DNA of 5,014 bases, taken from Deltaproteobacteria bacterium. GTDB lineage: Bacteria; Desulfobacterota_B; Binatia; UBA9968. The position numbers and the translations under genes were made by a program. Below the pieces are notes generated by a model. It was not told the DNA's origin. It did not search any database and saw only the letters and a program-made list of their open reading frames with translations. Shown here one piece after another: positions 1 through 5,014 of the stretch. Each line of letters begins with the position of its first letter. Position 1 is the first letter of the stretch. The stretch is taken from NCBI GenBank assembly GCA_005879255.1, contig VBKY01000362.1:1-5014 (forward strand), in the 5' to 3' direction.

Positions 1-316
1 CGCGCACGCAGTCGTCCATGTCGACCATCGGCAGCCGTGCGAACGCCATGAAGCGCCGCGGATATTTCACGTGCGCGTCGGCGAACGCGTCGTTGAGAAT
101 TTGGCACAACTCCAGGGCACGCGCCCGGCCGGATTTCTCGATTCTGCCGCCCGTGTTCGACAGCACGCCGATATCAATGCCGTATTTGTCCATAACATCG
201 AGATACTCGCGGTGATCAAAAGCGTGAAACCCGACTCCCCTCACCTCATTCTGGGGCTCGGGTAACAGTTCGAGAAATTTACCGGGAAACGCGTGAAAGT
301 GGGTATCGATGATCAT
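1..316 (-). CDS. Amidohydrolase family 2 protein (ACMSD-like TIM barrel), N-terminal part only
   Basis: The first 105 codons of a gene that runs off the left edge of the window. The protein opens with MIIDTHFHAFPGKF, so H6 and H8 form the HxH metal-binding motif at the end of the first beta strand of amidohydrolase-2 enzymes. This family includes aminocarboxymuconate-semialdehyde decarboxylase, gamma-resorcylate decarboxylase and related hydrolases and decarboxylases. Further family-like segments are YLDVMDKYGIDIGVLS (about 39-54), where the second strand follows a helix, and YPRRFMAFARLPM (about 85-97), the usual 'P.RF.g.a.lP' strand. No signal peptide is seen, so it is probably cytoplasmic. 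The ATG is supported by a strong Shine-Dalgarno sequence five bases upstream. It lies 84 bases downstream of the threonine aldolase stop on the same strand and could share its transcript. The exact substrate cannot be told because the rest of the active site is outside the window. The family call is firm; decarboxylase versus hydrolase is open. Confidence 0.88.
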   Translation of the reverse strand, partial: MIIDTHFHAFPGKFLELLPEPQNEVRGVGFHAFDHREYLDVMDKYGIDIGVLSNTGGRIEKSGRARALELCQILNDAFADAHVKYPRRFMAFARLPMVDMDDCVR

Positions 317-321
317 GAGGG

Positions 322-329
322 CTCCTTTT
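322..329 (-). promoter_or_regulatory. Ribosome binding site of the amidohydrolase gene
   Basis: On the minus strand the sequence reads aaaaggag, followed by ccctc and then ATG. This strong Shine-Dalgarno match at five-base spacing fixes the start codon at 314-316. No other in-frame ATG, GTG or TTG lies between this ATG and the upstream in-frame stop. Confidence 0.8.
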
Positions 330-400
330 GTACGAATTGCGGCTTGCTAGTGCTACCTCCTTACTGGCGAGATATTTTTTTGGATGGCCGACGATTCGTT

Positions 401-1447
401 TTAGAAACCCGCTCCGACGACCTCTCCAATAATCCGCAGCGCCTGTTCGATGTCGTTTCGATCGACATCCAGGTGGGTGACCATTCGAATTCGTCTGGCG
501 TCCACAGCCCCGCCGAGCACTTTGCGTTCGGCTAAACGCCTCAAAAATTCGCTCGAAGTGAGTCCTGCCTCACCGACATCAAATAGTACGATGTTGGTTT
601 GAACTTTTTCCGGTTGGATACGAATGTGCGGTATGCGTGCCAATCCTTGAGCCAGTAGCAGGGCGTTTTCATGATCGACGTGGAGCCGTTTCGGACCCTC
701 TTCCAAGGCAACGAGTGCCGCTGCTGCCAGAACACCGACCTGACGCATGCCGCCGCCGAGCATTTTTCGAATCACCCGGCACTGATCGATGAAATCCTTT
801 GATCCCACGACCATCGATCCCACCGGCGCACCTAGACCCTTGCTAAAGCAGAACTGCACGGAGTCAAACCTCTTGGTCATCTCCGCCACATTCTCGCCGA
901 GGTAAACAGCAGCGTTGAACACGCGCGCGCCGTCGAGATGAACATTAAGACCGACTTCGTGCGCCTTGTCGCAAATCTCGTGCGCAAGGCGCGTCGGATA
1001 AACCGTGCCGCCCGCCATGTTGTGCGTGTTTTCCAGAGCGACCAGTGACGTCTGGGGTCGGGAGTAAGACTTTTCCCGAATCGCCGACGCAATCTGCTCC
1101 CAGCTCATAATGCCGTCTTCGGTTGGAACAACTCGAGGTAGAACACCCGCGAGCGCCGACATCGACGCCATCTCGTAATTGTAGATATGGCCGGCTGCTT
1201 CGCAGATAACTTCTTGACCGCGCGTCGTCTGCGCCATAATGCAAGTAAGATTGCCCATACTGCCGGAAGGAACGAAGAGACCTGCCTCCTTTCCGAAAGT
1301 TTCAGCAGCCCGCGCCTGCAGGCGATTGACGGTCGGGTCTTCCAGGTAAACATCGTCACCGACTTCGGCCTCCGCCATAGCCTTGCGCATGGCCGGTGAT
1401 GGCTTTGTTACTGTATCGCTGCGGAGGTCAATGATTTTGTCACTCAT
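401..1447 (-). CDS. ltaE: Low-specificity L-threonine aldolase (PLP-dependent, fold type I)
   Basis: A complete 348-residue protein, the usual length for bacterial threonine aldolases. These enzymes cleave L-threonine and L-allo-threonine to glycine and acetaldehyde in the cytoplasm. The N-terminus IDLRSDTVTKP (about 6-16) is the family hallmark, followed by EVGDDVYLEDPTVNRL (28-43). PSGSMGN (60-66) is the loop that binds the PLP phosphate. H87 in EAAGHIYNYE is the His that stacks on the cofactor ring. D172 and R175 in HLDGAR contact the pyridine nitrogen and the substrate. K203 in FSKGLGAPVGS is the Schiff-base lysine. R322 in RMVTHLDV is the expected carboxylate-binding Arg. The sequence resembles the Thermotoga maritima type of threonine aldolase closely, as far as memory allows. 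The ATG has only a weak Shine-Dalgarno sequence, but the conserved N-terminus begins right after it. Upstream is a repeat-filled spacer; downstream, 84 bases away, is the amidohydrolase. All key residues are present, so it should be active. Functional alternatives are related beta-eliminating lyases. Confidence 0.96.
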   Translation of the reverse strand: MSDKIIDLRSDTVTKPSPAMRKAMAEAEVGDDVYLEDPTVNRLQARAAETFGKEAGLFVPSGSMGNLTCIMAQTTRGQEVICEAAGHIYNYEMASMSALAGVLPRVVPTEDGIMSWEQIASAIREKSYSRPQTSLVALENTHNMAGGTVYPTRLAHEICDKAHEVGLNVHLDGARVFNAAVYLGENVAEMTKRFDSVQFCFSKGLGAPVGSMVVGSKDFIDQCRVIRKMLGGGMRQVGVLAAAALVALEEGPKRLHVDHENALLLAQGLARIPHIRIQPEKVQTNIVLFDVGEAGLTSSEFLRRLAERKVLGGAVDARRIRMVTHLDVDRNDIEQALRIIGEVVGAGF

Positions 1448-1506
1448 ATTAAAAGTACTTTCGTAAACTGTGATCAGTCTCTAAGGAACATCCTAATAGC
1501 CTCGCC

Positions 1507-1613
1507 TGTCATTTCGAGGAGCGGTCAGCGACGAGAAATCTGCTCTTCAATCCCACCGGGAAAGATTTCTCGCGGAGCCTGTCCTGAGGATTCCCGAAGG
1601 GCTCGAAATGACA
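1507..1613. repeat. 107-base imperfect palindromic repeat element (REP/MITE-like)
   Basis: The outer arms tgtcatttcgag (1507-1518) and ctcgaaatgaca (1602-1613) are a perfect 12-base inverted repeat. The inner arms cgagaaatct (1532-1541) and agatttctcg (1563-1572) are a perfect 10-base inverted repeat around a 21-base loop. The spacer between outer and inner arm is 13 bases on the left and 29 on the right, so the right half has gained, or the left half lost, about 16 bases. The extra right-hand part contains cctgtcctgaggattcccgaaggg, which shares cgaagggctc with the repeat near 4239. It is noncoding and lies between two same-strand genes. Such elements are often dispersed in large soil-bacterial genomes. 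It could fold into a long RNA hairpin, affecting transcript stability or termination between the two genes; this is inference. Confidence 0.85.
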
Positions 1614-1648
1614 ACCTAGCGCGAAAAGAAACCCCAATCTTCTCCGGT

Positions 1649-1679
1649 TCTCGAACTTTCGAACCTTGAATCTTTGAAC
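1649..1679. repeat. Degenerate tandem repeat of about 8 bases next to a stop codon
   Basis: Four imperfect units, read on the plus strand roughly as tctcgaac, tttcgaac, cttgaatc and tttgaac, lie directly behind the stop codon of the minus-strand heme-oxygenase-fold gene. The spacing between units is 7-8 bases. No function is evident. It looks like a decayed intergenic microsatellite. Confidence 0.5.
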
Positions 1680-1681
1680 GC

Positions 1682-2434
1682 CTATTCAAGCCGTCCTTCT
1701 ATCTCTTGAATGATGTCTGCCGCCAGCGAGGGCCTCACGAACGCGTTATAAATACAGTCATTCTGCAGCCACATGATGTCGGCACGCTGTTTCACCGCCT
1801 CGCGCATGTCGTGTTGAAGCTTTTTCTCCATGCAGTGCTGCTTGATCACGTCGATCACCATGTTGCCGTGGCTCTCGTCGTGGTATTCGTGCGCCCGGAA
1901 AAAATCCAAGCCGCTCGGCGGAACCCAGGGATAATATTTCTCCAGAGCTTCCCTTTCCTCTTTCATGCGCTTTGGGCCGCCGCCTTCGAAGACCAGGCCG
2001 GTGCCGATCGCGACCGCCCAGTGGCTTTGCTGAACCAACGACACGTACATCTCCAGCGCAGCGCGAATCCCTGGGAGCGGCTCGTAATTTAGAATATCCT
2101 CGCGCCCAATCCCGATCCCCTCGGCGAACTGCACCCAGAGATCGCGGTGACTCGGATATTTGCCGCCGAAAAGATCTTCGCCCTCTTCTTCCACCATGTT
2201 TTCCAGCAGCATTCGGCGCAGCTCCGGGATCGGACACTTCTGATAGCGTATACCGAAAAAACGGTGGATGTTACGAAATTCATGAAACTGATTTCTTGCC
2301 CACCATTGAAGCTGCTCTTTGGTCAGTCTACCGGTCAATAGAAGTTGACGAATCGGATGAGGTTTGGGATGACGCTGCTGTAGAGTATGTTGCAGATCGG
2401 CGATGAGTTCTTCGGGACCAAGTAAACCGGCCAT
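1682..2434 (-). CDS. Heme-oxygenase-like di-metal oxidase (HDO) family protein, PqqC/CADD/TenA-like
   Basis: A 250-residue all-helical protein, probably cytoplasmic. GRLTKEQLQWWARNQFHEF (35-53) matches the 'G.lt.eqlq.wa.n.f' helix of PqqC and CADD, and YYPWVPPSGLDFF (167-179) matches the PqqC 'hYPWi.p.gy.yF' segment. Unlike cofactorless PqqC, it seems to keep the six ligands of HDO enzymes. By alignment from memory with Chlamydia CADD (E81, H88, E142, H174, D178, H181) these are E83 in EEEGED, H96 in PSHRDLW, E150 in GLVFEGGGP, and H182, D186 and H189 in the H-x3-D-x2-H helix AHEYHDESHG. The Tyr27 that CADD consumes to make p-aminobenzoate appears to be Arg here, so that self-sacrificing reaction is unlikely. 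Known HDOs oxidise fatty acids, amino acids or arginine derivatives with O2; the substrate here is unknown. No pqqA, B, D or E genes are visible, which also argues against a PQQ role. The start has GGAGG four bases upstream. Family confidence is high, reaction unknown. Confidence 0.85.
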   Translation of the reverse strand: MAGLLGPEELIADLQHTLQQRHPKPHPIRQLLLTGRLTKEQLQWWARNQFHEFRNIHRFFGIRYQKCPIPELRRMLLENMVEEEGEDLFGGKYPSHRDLWVQFAEGIGIGREDILNYEPLPGIRAALEMYVSLVQQSHWAVAIGTGLVFEGGGPKRMKEEREALEKYYPWVPPSGLDFFRAHEYHDESHGNMVIDVIKQHCMEKKLQHDMREAVKQRADIMWLQNDCIYNAFVRPSLAADIIQEIEGRLE

Positions 2435-2562
2435 AAATCCTCCAATGGGCGAGATGCATAGGGGGACGATTTTTTTCTCGCGCCAATCATAACCAAGTTA
2501 TTGATGCTTCGCCAGTACGACTTCATGTTGTCTTTTAAGCCTGCCTTTACTAGCATGGCGCT
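2435..2562. promoter_or_regulatory. Divergent intergenic region between the HDO-like gene and the ABC ATPase gene
   Basis: These 128 bases separate two genes that point away from each other, so promoters for both should lie here. Only weak candidates are visible. On the minus strand TATGAT (2486-2491) could be a -10 box, but the hexamer 17 bases upstream, TGGCGA, matches the -35 consensus poorly. On the plus strand TTGATG (2501-2506) could be a -35 box, but the sequence 17 bases on, CATGTT, is a poor -10. A run of seven T at 2470-2476 has no hairpin before it. No clear operator palindrome was found. Confidence 0.35.
2439..2443 (-). promoter_or_regulatory. Ribosome binding site of the HDO-like gene
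   Basis: The minus strand reads ttggaggattt directly before the ATG at 2432-2434. GGAGG is a strong Shine-Dalgarno core at a rather short four-base spacing. It supports the chosen start, which also gives the normal N-terminal helix of the family. Confidence 0.7.
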
Positions 2563-3321
2563 GTGGTTTCGCTGTCATTACGCAAGCTGACAAAAAGGTT
2601 TGGTAGCGTCATCGCAGTCGACCAAGCGAGCCTGGACGTCGAGGCGGGTGAGTTCCTCGTTATCGTAGGTGAAAGCGGTTGCGGCAAGACGACTACCCTG
2701 CGACTCATCGCCGGGCTCGAACAGCCCGACAGCGGCACTATCTTCATCGGCGGCGCTCCGGTAAACGACGTTCCCGTCGGCCGGCGTAGCGTTCAAATGA
2801 TTTTTCAAAACTACGCGCTCTGGCCGCATATGCGGGTATTCGATGATCAGCGCTACTCGAATCTGAGTCTGCCGCTGAAAGTACGAAAATGGTCGAGCGA
2901 CAAAATCGCTGAATTCCTCCGTCCGTTGGCGTGGAAAATTGGCATCGAAGAAAGCTTCTTCAAACGAAAACCCTCCGAGCTTTCCGGTGGGCAACAACAA
3001 CGCGTTGCGCTCGGCCGCGCGATGGTAACCTCGCCCAATATCATGCTCATGGATGAGCCGCTCAGCAACATCGATCCACCCAACCGGCTGAAAATGCGCC
3101 AGGAGATCTTGGCTTTTCACAAAGAACACAAGTTGACGACGCTTTACGTGACGCACAACCTAGCGGATGGGATCGCGCTGGCAGATCGTATCGCAGTGAT
3201 GCATGAAGGCAGATTCGAACAGGCCGATACGGCGGAGAATTTGATGCGCTCCCCCTCGACCGAATACGTCGCCGATTTTTTTAAGGCCGAGCATTTTACC
3301 CACAGAATCAGCGCTCCCTAG
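2563..3321 (+). CDS. ABC transporter ATP-binding protein, MalK/UgpC/PotA-like, without C-terminal regulatory domain
   Basis: A 252-residue nucleotide-binding subunit that would power an importer at the inner face of the membrane. All motifs are intact: Walker A GESGCGKTT (36-44), Q-loop Q82 in IFQNYALWPHM, signature LSGGQQQR (140-147), Walker B IMLMDEP (160-166) with D164 and catalytic E165, D-loop LSNID, and switch H198 in YVTHN. ALWPHM..VFD and PLKVRK are typical of sugar/polyamine-type ATPases. These usually run to about 350 residues with a TOBE domain; this one stops just after the ATPase domain at VADFFKAEHF. Five residues, DQRYS (95-99), interrupt the usual VFDNLSLPLKVRK. The GTG start at 2563 is the first start codon after an in-frame stop at 2551 and lacks a Shine-Dalgarno sequence. 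An out-of-frame ATG at 2555 looks like the older start. No permease or same-strand binding protein is in the window, so the substrate is unknown. The MBL gene begins nine bases downstream. Confidence 0.9.
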   Translation: MVSLSLRKLTKRFGSVIAVDQASLDVEAGEFLVIVGESGCGKTTTLRLIAGLEQPDSGTIFIGGAPVNDVPVGRRSVQMIFQNYALWPHMRVFDDQRYSNLSLPLKVRKWSSDKIAEFLRPLAWKIGIEESFFKRKPSELSGGQQQRVALGRAMVTSPNIMLMDEPLSNIDPPNRLKMRQEILAFHKEHKLTTLYVTHNLADGIALADRIAVMHEGRFEQADTAENLMRSPSTEYVADFFKAEHFTHRISAP

Positions 3322-3330
3322 AGAAATTCG

Positions 3331-4113
3331 ATGAGTCGAATGCTCGCAGTTTCGCTGTTCCTGTTTGTGCTCTCGCCGCAAACTGCTTATTCCTCGTGCC
3401 GGGAGCTCGATGTCGCCAGAGGCTGGATTCGGTCGGCGTACGCCGCCGAGCCCGACGTCACAATTGAGTTCTTTGGCCACAACTTTTTTCAGATTACCTC
3501 ATCGAAGGGCACAAAAATTATCACCGACCCGGTTGCGCCCGGCTTTTACCCAACACCCGAAGTCGCGCCTCACGCCGTCACCGTCGGCAGAGAACATCCC
3601 AATCACAATTACGTGGAACTGGCGAAAGGCAAACCAATCATCCTGCGAGGACTCGGCAACTACGGCGCGGAATGGAACAAGATCAGCACGACGGTGCGCG
3701 ATATTCTGGTCTACACCGTCCCCGTCTACCAGCAGCAATTCGGCAACGCTCTTAAGGGCGCCGCATTTGTCTTCGACCTCGGTACCATCTGTGTTGCTCA
3801 CCTGGGAGACCTAAGCCACAAGCTCACCGAAGAACAGATCAAAGCCTTCGGCAAGGTAGATATCGCGATGATTCCGATCGGCGGCACGTTTACCATGCCG
3901 CCGGACACCGCGCGGGAGGTTCTGCAGCAACTGAAACCGAAGATCGCTATCCCAATGCACTACCGGGAAAGCACTTACCTCTTGGACATGTTCGTCAAAG
4001 GCTATCCTAACAAATATCTCAACACCCATATCATGAGCTTCAGTAAGACGGCGCTGCCGCCGCCGACGCAAATCATCGTCTTCACGCCATGGGGAATGCG
4101 GGACTATCGCTAA
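3331..4113 (+). CDS. Exported UlaG-like MBL-fold protein with altered HxHxDH motif
   Basis: A 260-residue metallo-beta-lactamase-fold protein of the UlaG/Lactamase_B_3 type. The N-terminus MSRMLAVSLFLFVLSPQTAYS has a short basic start and a hydrophobic core (about 5-14), suggesting Sec export. Possible cleavage is near residue 21 or after AYA (36-38). Cys23 lacks a good lipobox. The fold begins at VTIEFFGHNFFQI (43-55), then TKIITDP (61-67). The metal motif normally HxHxDH reads R87-E-H89-P-N91-H92, so the first His and the Asp are replaced. The other expected ligands remain: H157 and D160 in AHLGD and H210 in IPMHYRES. IPIGGTFTM (181-189) is the usual 'PvGG.yTi' strand of the family. Typical relatives hydrolyse esters, lactones or phosphodiesters, but the altered site makes activity uncertain. 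It is probably co-transcribed with the ABC ATPase, nine bases upstream. The Shine-Dalgarno sequence is weak (agaaa). Confidence 0.88.
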   Translation: MSRMLAVSLFLFVLSPQTAYSSCRELDVARGWIRSAYAAEPDVTIEFFGHNFFQITSSKGTKIITDPVAPGFYPTPEVAPHAVTVGREHPNHNYVELAKGKPIILRGLGNYGAEWNKISTTVRDILVYTVPVYQQQFGNALKGAAFVFDLGTICVAHLGDLSHKLTEEQIKAFGKVDIAMIPIGGTFTMPPDTAREVLQQLKPKIAIPMHYRESTYLLDMFVKGYPNKYLNTHIMSFSKTALPPPTQIIVFTPWGMRDYR

Positions 4114-4118
4114 AACAA

Positions 4119-4150
4119 TTGGAGTACTGGAGTATTGGAGTGATGGGGTG
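4119..4150. repeat. 8-base tandem repeat, four units
   Basis: Four consecutive octamers, ttggagta, ctggagta, ttggagtg and atggggtg, begin five bases after the MBL stop codon. The unit consensus is yTGGAGTr. The units differ at one to three positions, so this is an ageing microsatellite-like tract. No function is evident. Confidence 0.75.
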
Positions 4151-4208
4151 CGCAATCAGAAGCCGCCCATCCACAGTTTTGCCGAATTTTATTTTGCGAC
4201 CTTTGCGT

Positions 4209-4245
4209 CCCTTCGACGGAGTCTATTCTGAGCGTAGGCGAAGGG
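4209..4245. repeat. Repeat-derived hairpin between convergent genes
   Basis: The arms cccttcg (4209-4215) and cgaaggg (4239-4245) form a perfect 7-base stem around a 23-base loop. The right arm continues as cgaagggctc, identical over ten bases to 1595-1604 inside the palindromic element upstream. It sits between the convergent ends of the MBL gene and the binding-protein gene. It could act as a bidirectional transcription stop, but there is no U-tract, so it is better called a dispersed repeat fragment. TTTGCG occurs at 4193, 4202 and 4259, on both sides of it. The rest of the 4114-4265 spacer holds nothing else recognised. Confidence 0.5.
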
Positions 4246-4265
4246 CTCAGGGCATGCCTTTGCGG

Positions 4266-5014
4266 CTAAATTTTAAATGCTTCCACCGTTTCTCGTGCAA
4301 ACAGCTCGTCAAGATTCAACCTCTGCTTGATCAAGCCCTGCTCGTACAAATAGCCGTGCAGCGTCTCCAAATTTTCCCGGTTCGGCTCGAGGCCATACGG
4401 CCAGTAGTCTCCGGTCATCAGATCGCGCGTGTCTTCATATTCGGCCGAAGTCCAAGGCAAGCTCACGCGTAGGATATTCGTATCGTAAAGCTCACGCATG
4501 CAGATTTCCTTGGCTGCGCAGAACGCTTTGAAAAGTGTCTGAGCAACCCATGGATCTTTCTCATAGATCGACCGTTTGATCACGATCACATGCATAATCG
4601 GAAACAGCCGGGTCTTCTTGAAATATTCCATTTCAGTCTGGCGATAATTCGCAAACAATCGTTTCACTCGCGGTGATCCCTGCAGAAAACACGTCGGCAT
4701 GCGCGGTGACATCATGGCGTCGACCTCACCGCTCTCGATCATTATATTCAGCGTGGTGTCTGGCCGGCTCTCCAGCCGAACGCCCGGCGGCATTTCGAAG
4801 TCTACGCGATCTTTTCGTCCCGGATGTTCTTCACCCGCCTGCACCCAGTGGATCTCGGTGGGCTGGATACCGTATTCATGTTGAAACAATCCGCGCAGCC
4901 ACACCGCCGCCGTCATGGAATATTCGGGCACGCCCATGCGTTTGCCGCGGAGATCCTCGACGCGCTGAATGCCGGACGCAGTATTGACGAAGATGCAGCG
5001 ATGACGAAACGTTC
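4266..5014 (-). CDS. ABC-type substrate-binding protein / 4,5-dihydroxyphthalate decarboxylase-like protein, C-terminal part
   Basis: The last 248 codons of a gene whose start lies beyond the right edge. The reading frame is open to the window end, so the internal Met at 4935-4937 is not the true start. The visible part begins TFRHRCIFVNTASGIQ and continues EDLRGKRMGVPEYSMTAAVW, the 'G....edLrGkrvGvpeyqmTaavw' core of the type II periplasmic-binding fold used by NMT1/TauA-like binding proteins and by 4,5-dihydroxyphthalate decarboxylase (Pht5). Other family-like parts, numbered from the visible end, are GEVDAMMSPRMPTCFLQG (95-112), LFPIMHVIVI (136-145), YDTNILRVSLPW (176-187) and WPYGLEPNR (204-212). 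About 330 residues are expected, so about a quarter is missing, including any signal peptide that would separate a periplasmic binding protein from a cytoplasmic enzyme. It is convergent with the MBL gene. Family confidence is high; binding protein versus decarboxylase is unresolved. Confidence 0.88.
   Translation of the reverse strand, partial: TFRHRCIFVNTASGIQRVEDLRGKRMGVPEYSMTAAVWLRGLFQHEYGIQPTEIHWVQAGEEHPGRKDRVDFEMPPGVRLESRPDTTLNIMIESGEVDAMMSPRMPTCFLQGSPRVKRLFANYRQTEMEYFKKTRLFPIMHVIVIKRSIYEKDPWVAQTLFKAFCAAKEICMRELYDTNILRVSLPWTSAEYEDTRDLMTGDYWPYGLEPNRENLETLHGYLYEQGLIKQRLNLDELFARETVEAFKI

Noticed and set aside
356..362. A second strong Shine-Dalgarno-like sequence (AAGGAGG on the minus strand) about 40 bases upstream of the amidohydrolase start
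   Set aside because: No ATG, GTG or TTG follows at a usable distance, so no leader peptide can be supported.
1187..1399. Open frame on the plus strand opposite the threonine aldolase gene
   Set aside because: It is a shadow of a strongly conserved coding sequence, with no family features and no ribosome binding site.
1507..1613. The palindrome as a riboswitch or simple rho-independent terminator
   Set aside because: The arms match on both strands like a dispersed repeat, there is no U-tract after the stem, and no riboswitch core was recognised.
1972..2406. 144-codon open frame on the plus strand opposite the HDO-like gene
   Set aside because: It is rich in Arg and Pro as expected for an antisense frame; the opposite strand has the recognisable protein.
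2470..2476. T7 run as a possible terminator
   Set aside because: There is no GC-rich hairpin in front of it on either strand, and it lies in a divergent promoter region.
2578..3156. 192-codon open frame on the minus strand opposite the ABC ATPase gene
   Set aside because: The plus strand encodes all ABC motifs in order; the antisense frame shows no known domain.
4089..4472. Plus-strand open frame of 127 codons covering the convergent spacer
   Set aside because: It overlaps both neighbouring genes, runs through repeats and has no recognisable domain.

Overview
The window reads as a chromosomal fragment of a Gram-negative, probably uncultivated soil or water bacterium. The genes have moderate-to-high GC. 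The intergenic spaces carry palindromic 'tgtcatttcgag' and 'cgaagggctc' repeats and short 8-base tandem repeats. The protein set (ACMSD-type amidohydrolase, orphan periplasmic-binding proteins of the 4,5-dihydroxyphthalate-decarboxylase type, UlaG-like MBL proteins) is reminiscent of Desulfobacterota/Binatota, Rokubacteria or Tectomicrobia-like genomes. That placement is from memory and has low confidence. No phage, integrase, IS transposase, CRISPR, rRNA or tRNA was seen.

Layout: (1) 1-316, minus: N-terminal part of an amidohydrolase-2 family enzyme that leaves the window. (2) 401-1447, minus: complete low-specificity L-threonine aldolase. (3) 1448-1681: spacer with a 107-base imperfect palindrome and a degenerate tandem repeat. 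(4) 1682-2434, minus: PqqC/CADD-like heme-oxygenase-fold protein that keeps what looks like a full di-metal ligand set. (5) 2435-2562: divergent intergenic region. (6) 2563-3321, plus: ABC transporter ATPase without a C-terminal regulatory domain. (7) 3331-4113, plus: exported UlaG-like MBL-fold protein, 9 bases after the ATPase and probably co-transcribed. (8) 4114-4265: convergent spacer with an 8-base tandem repeat and a repeat-derived hairpin. (9) 4266-5014, minus: C-terminal part of a periplasmic-binding-fold protein that leaves the window.

How the genes may work together: the threonine aldolase and the heme-oxygenase-fold protein lie on the same strand, but a repeat-filled spacer separates them, so a shared transcript is possible rather than shown. 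The ATPase has no permease or binding protein of its own on the same strand here, so it may borrow partners encoded elsewhere. The amidohydrolase and the binding-fold protein both fit uptake or breakdown of small organic acids or aromatics, but no complete pathway is visible.

No clear new multi-gene system was found. The points most worth a second look are the likely uncharacterised di-metal oxidase (4), the altered metal-binding motif of the MBL protein (7), the odd start and five-residue insertion of the ATPase (6), and the repeats next to gene ends.
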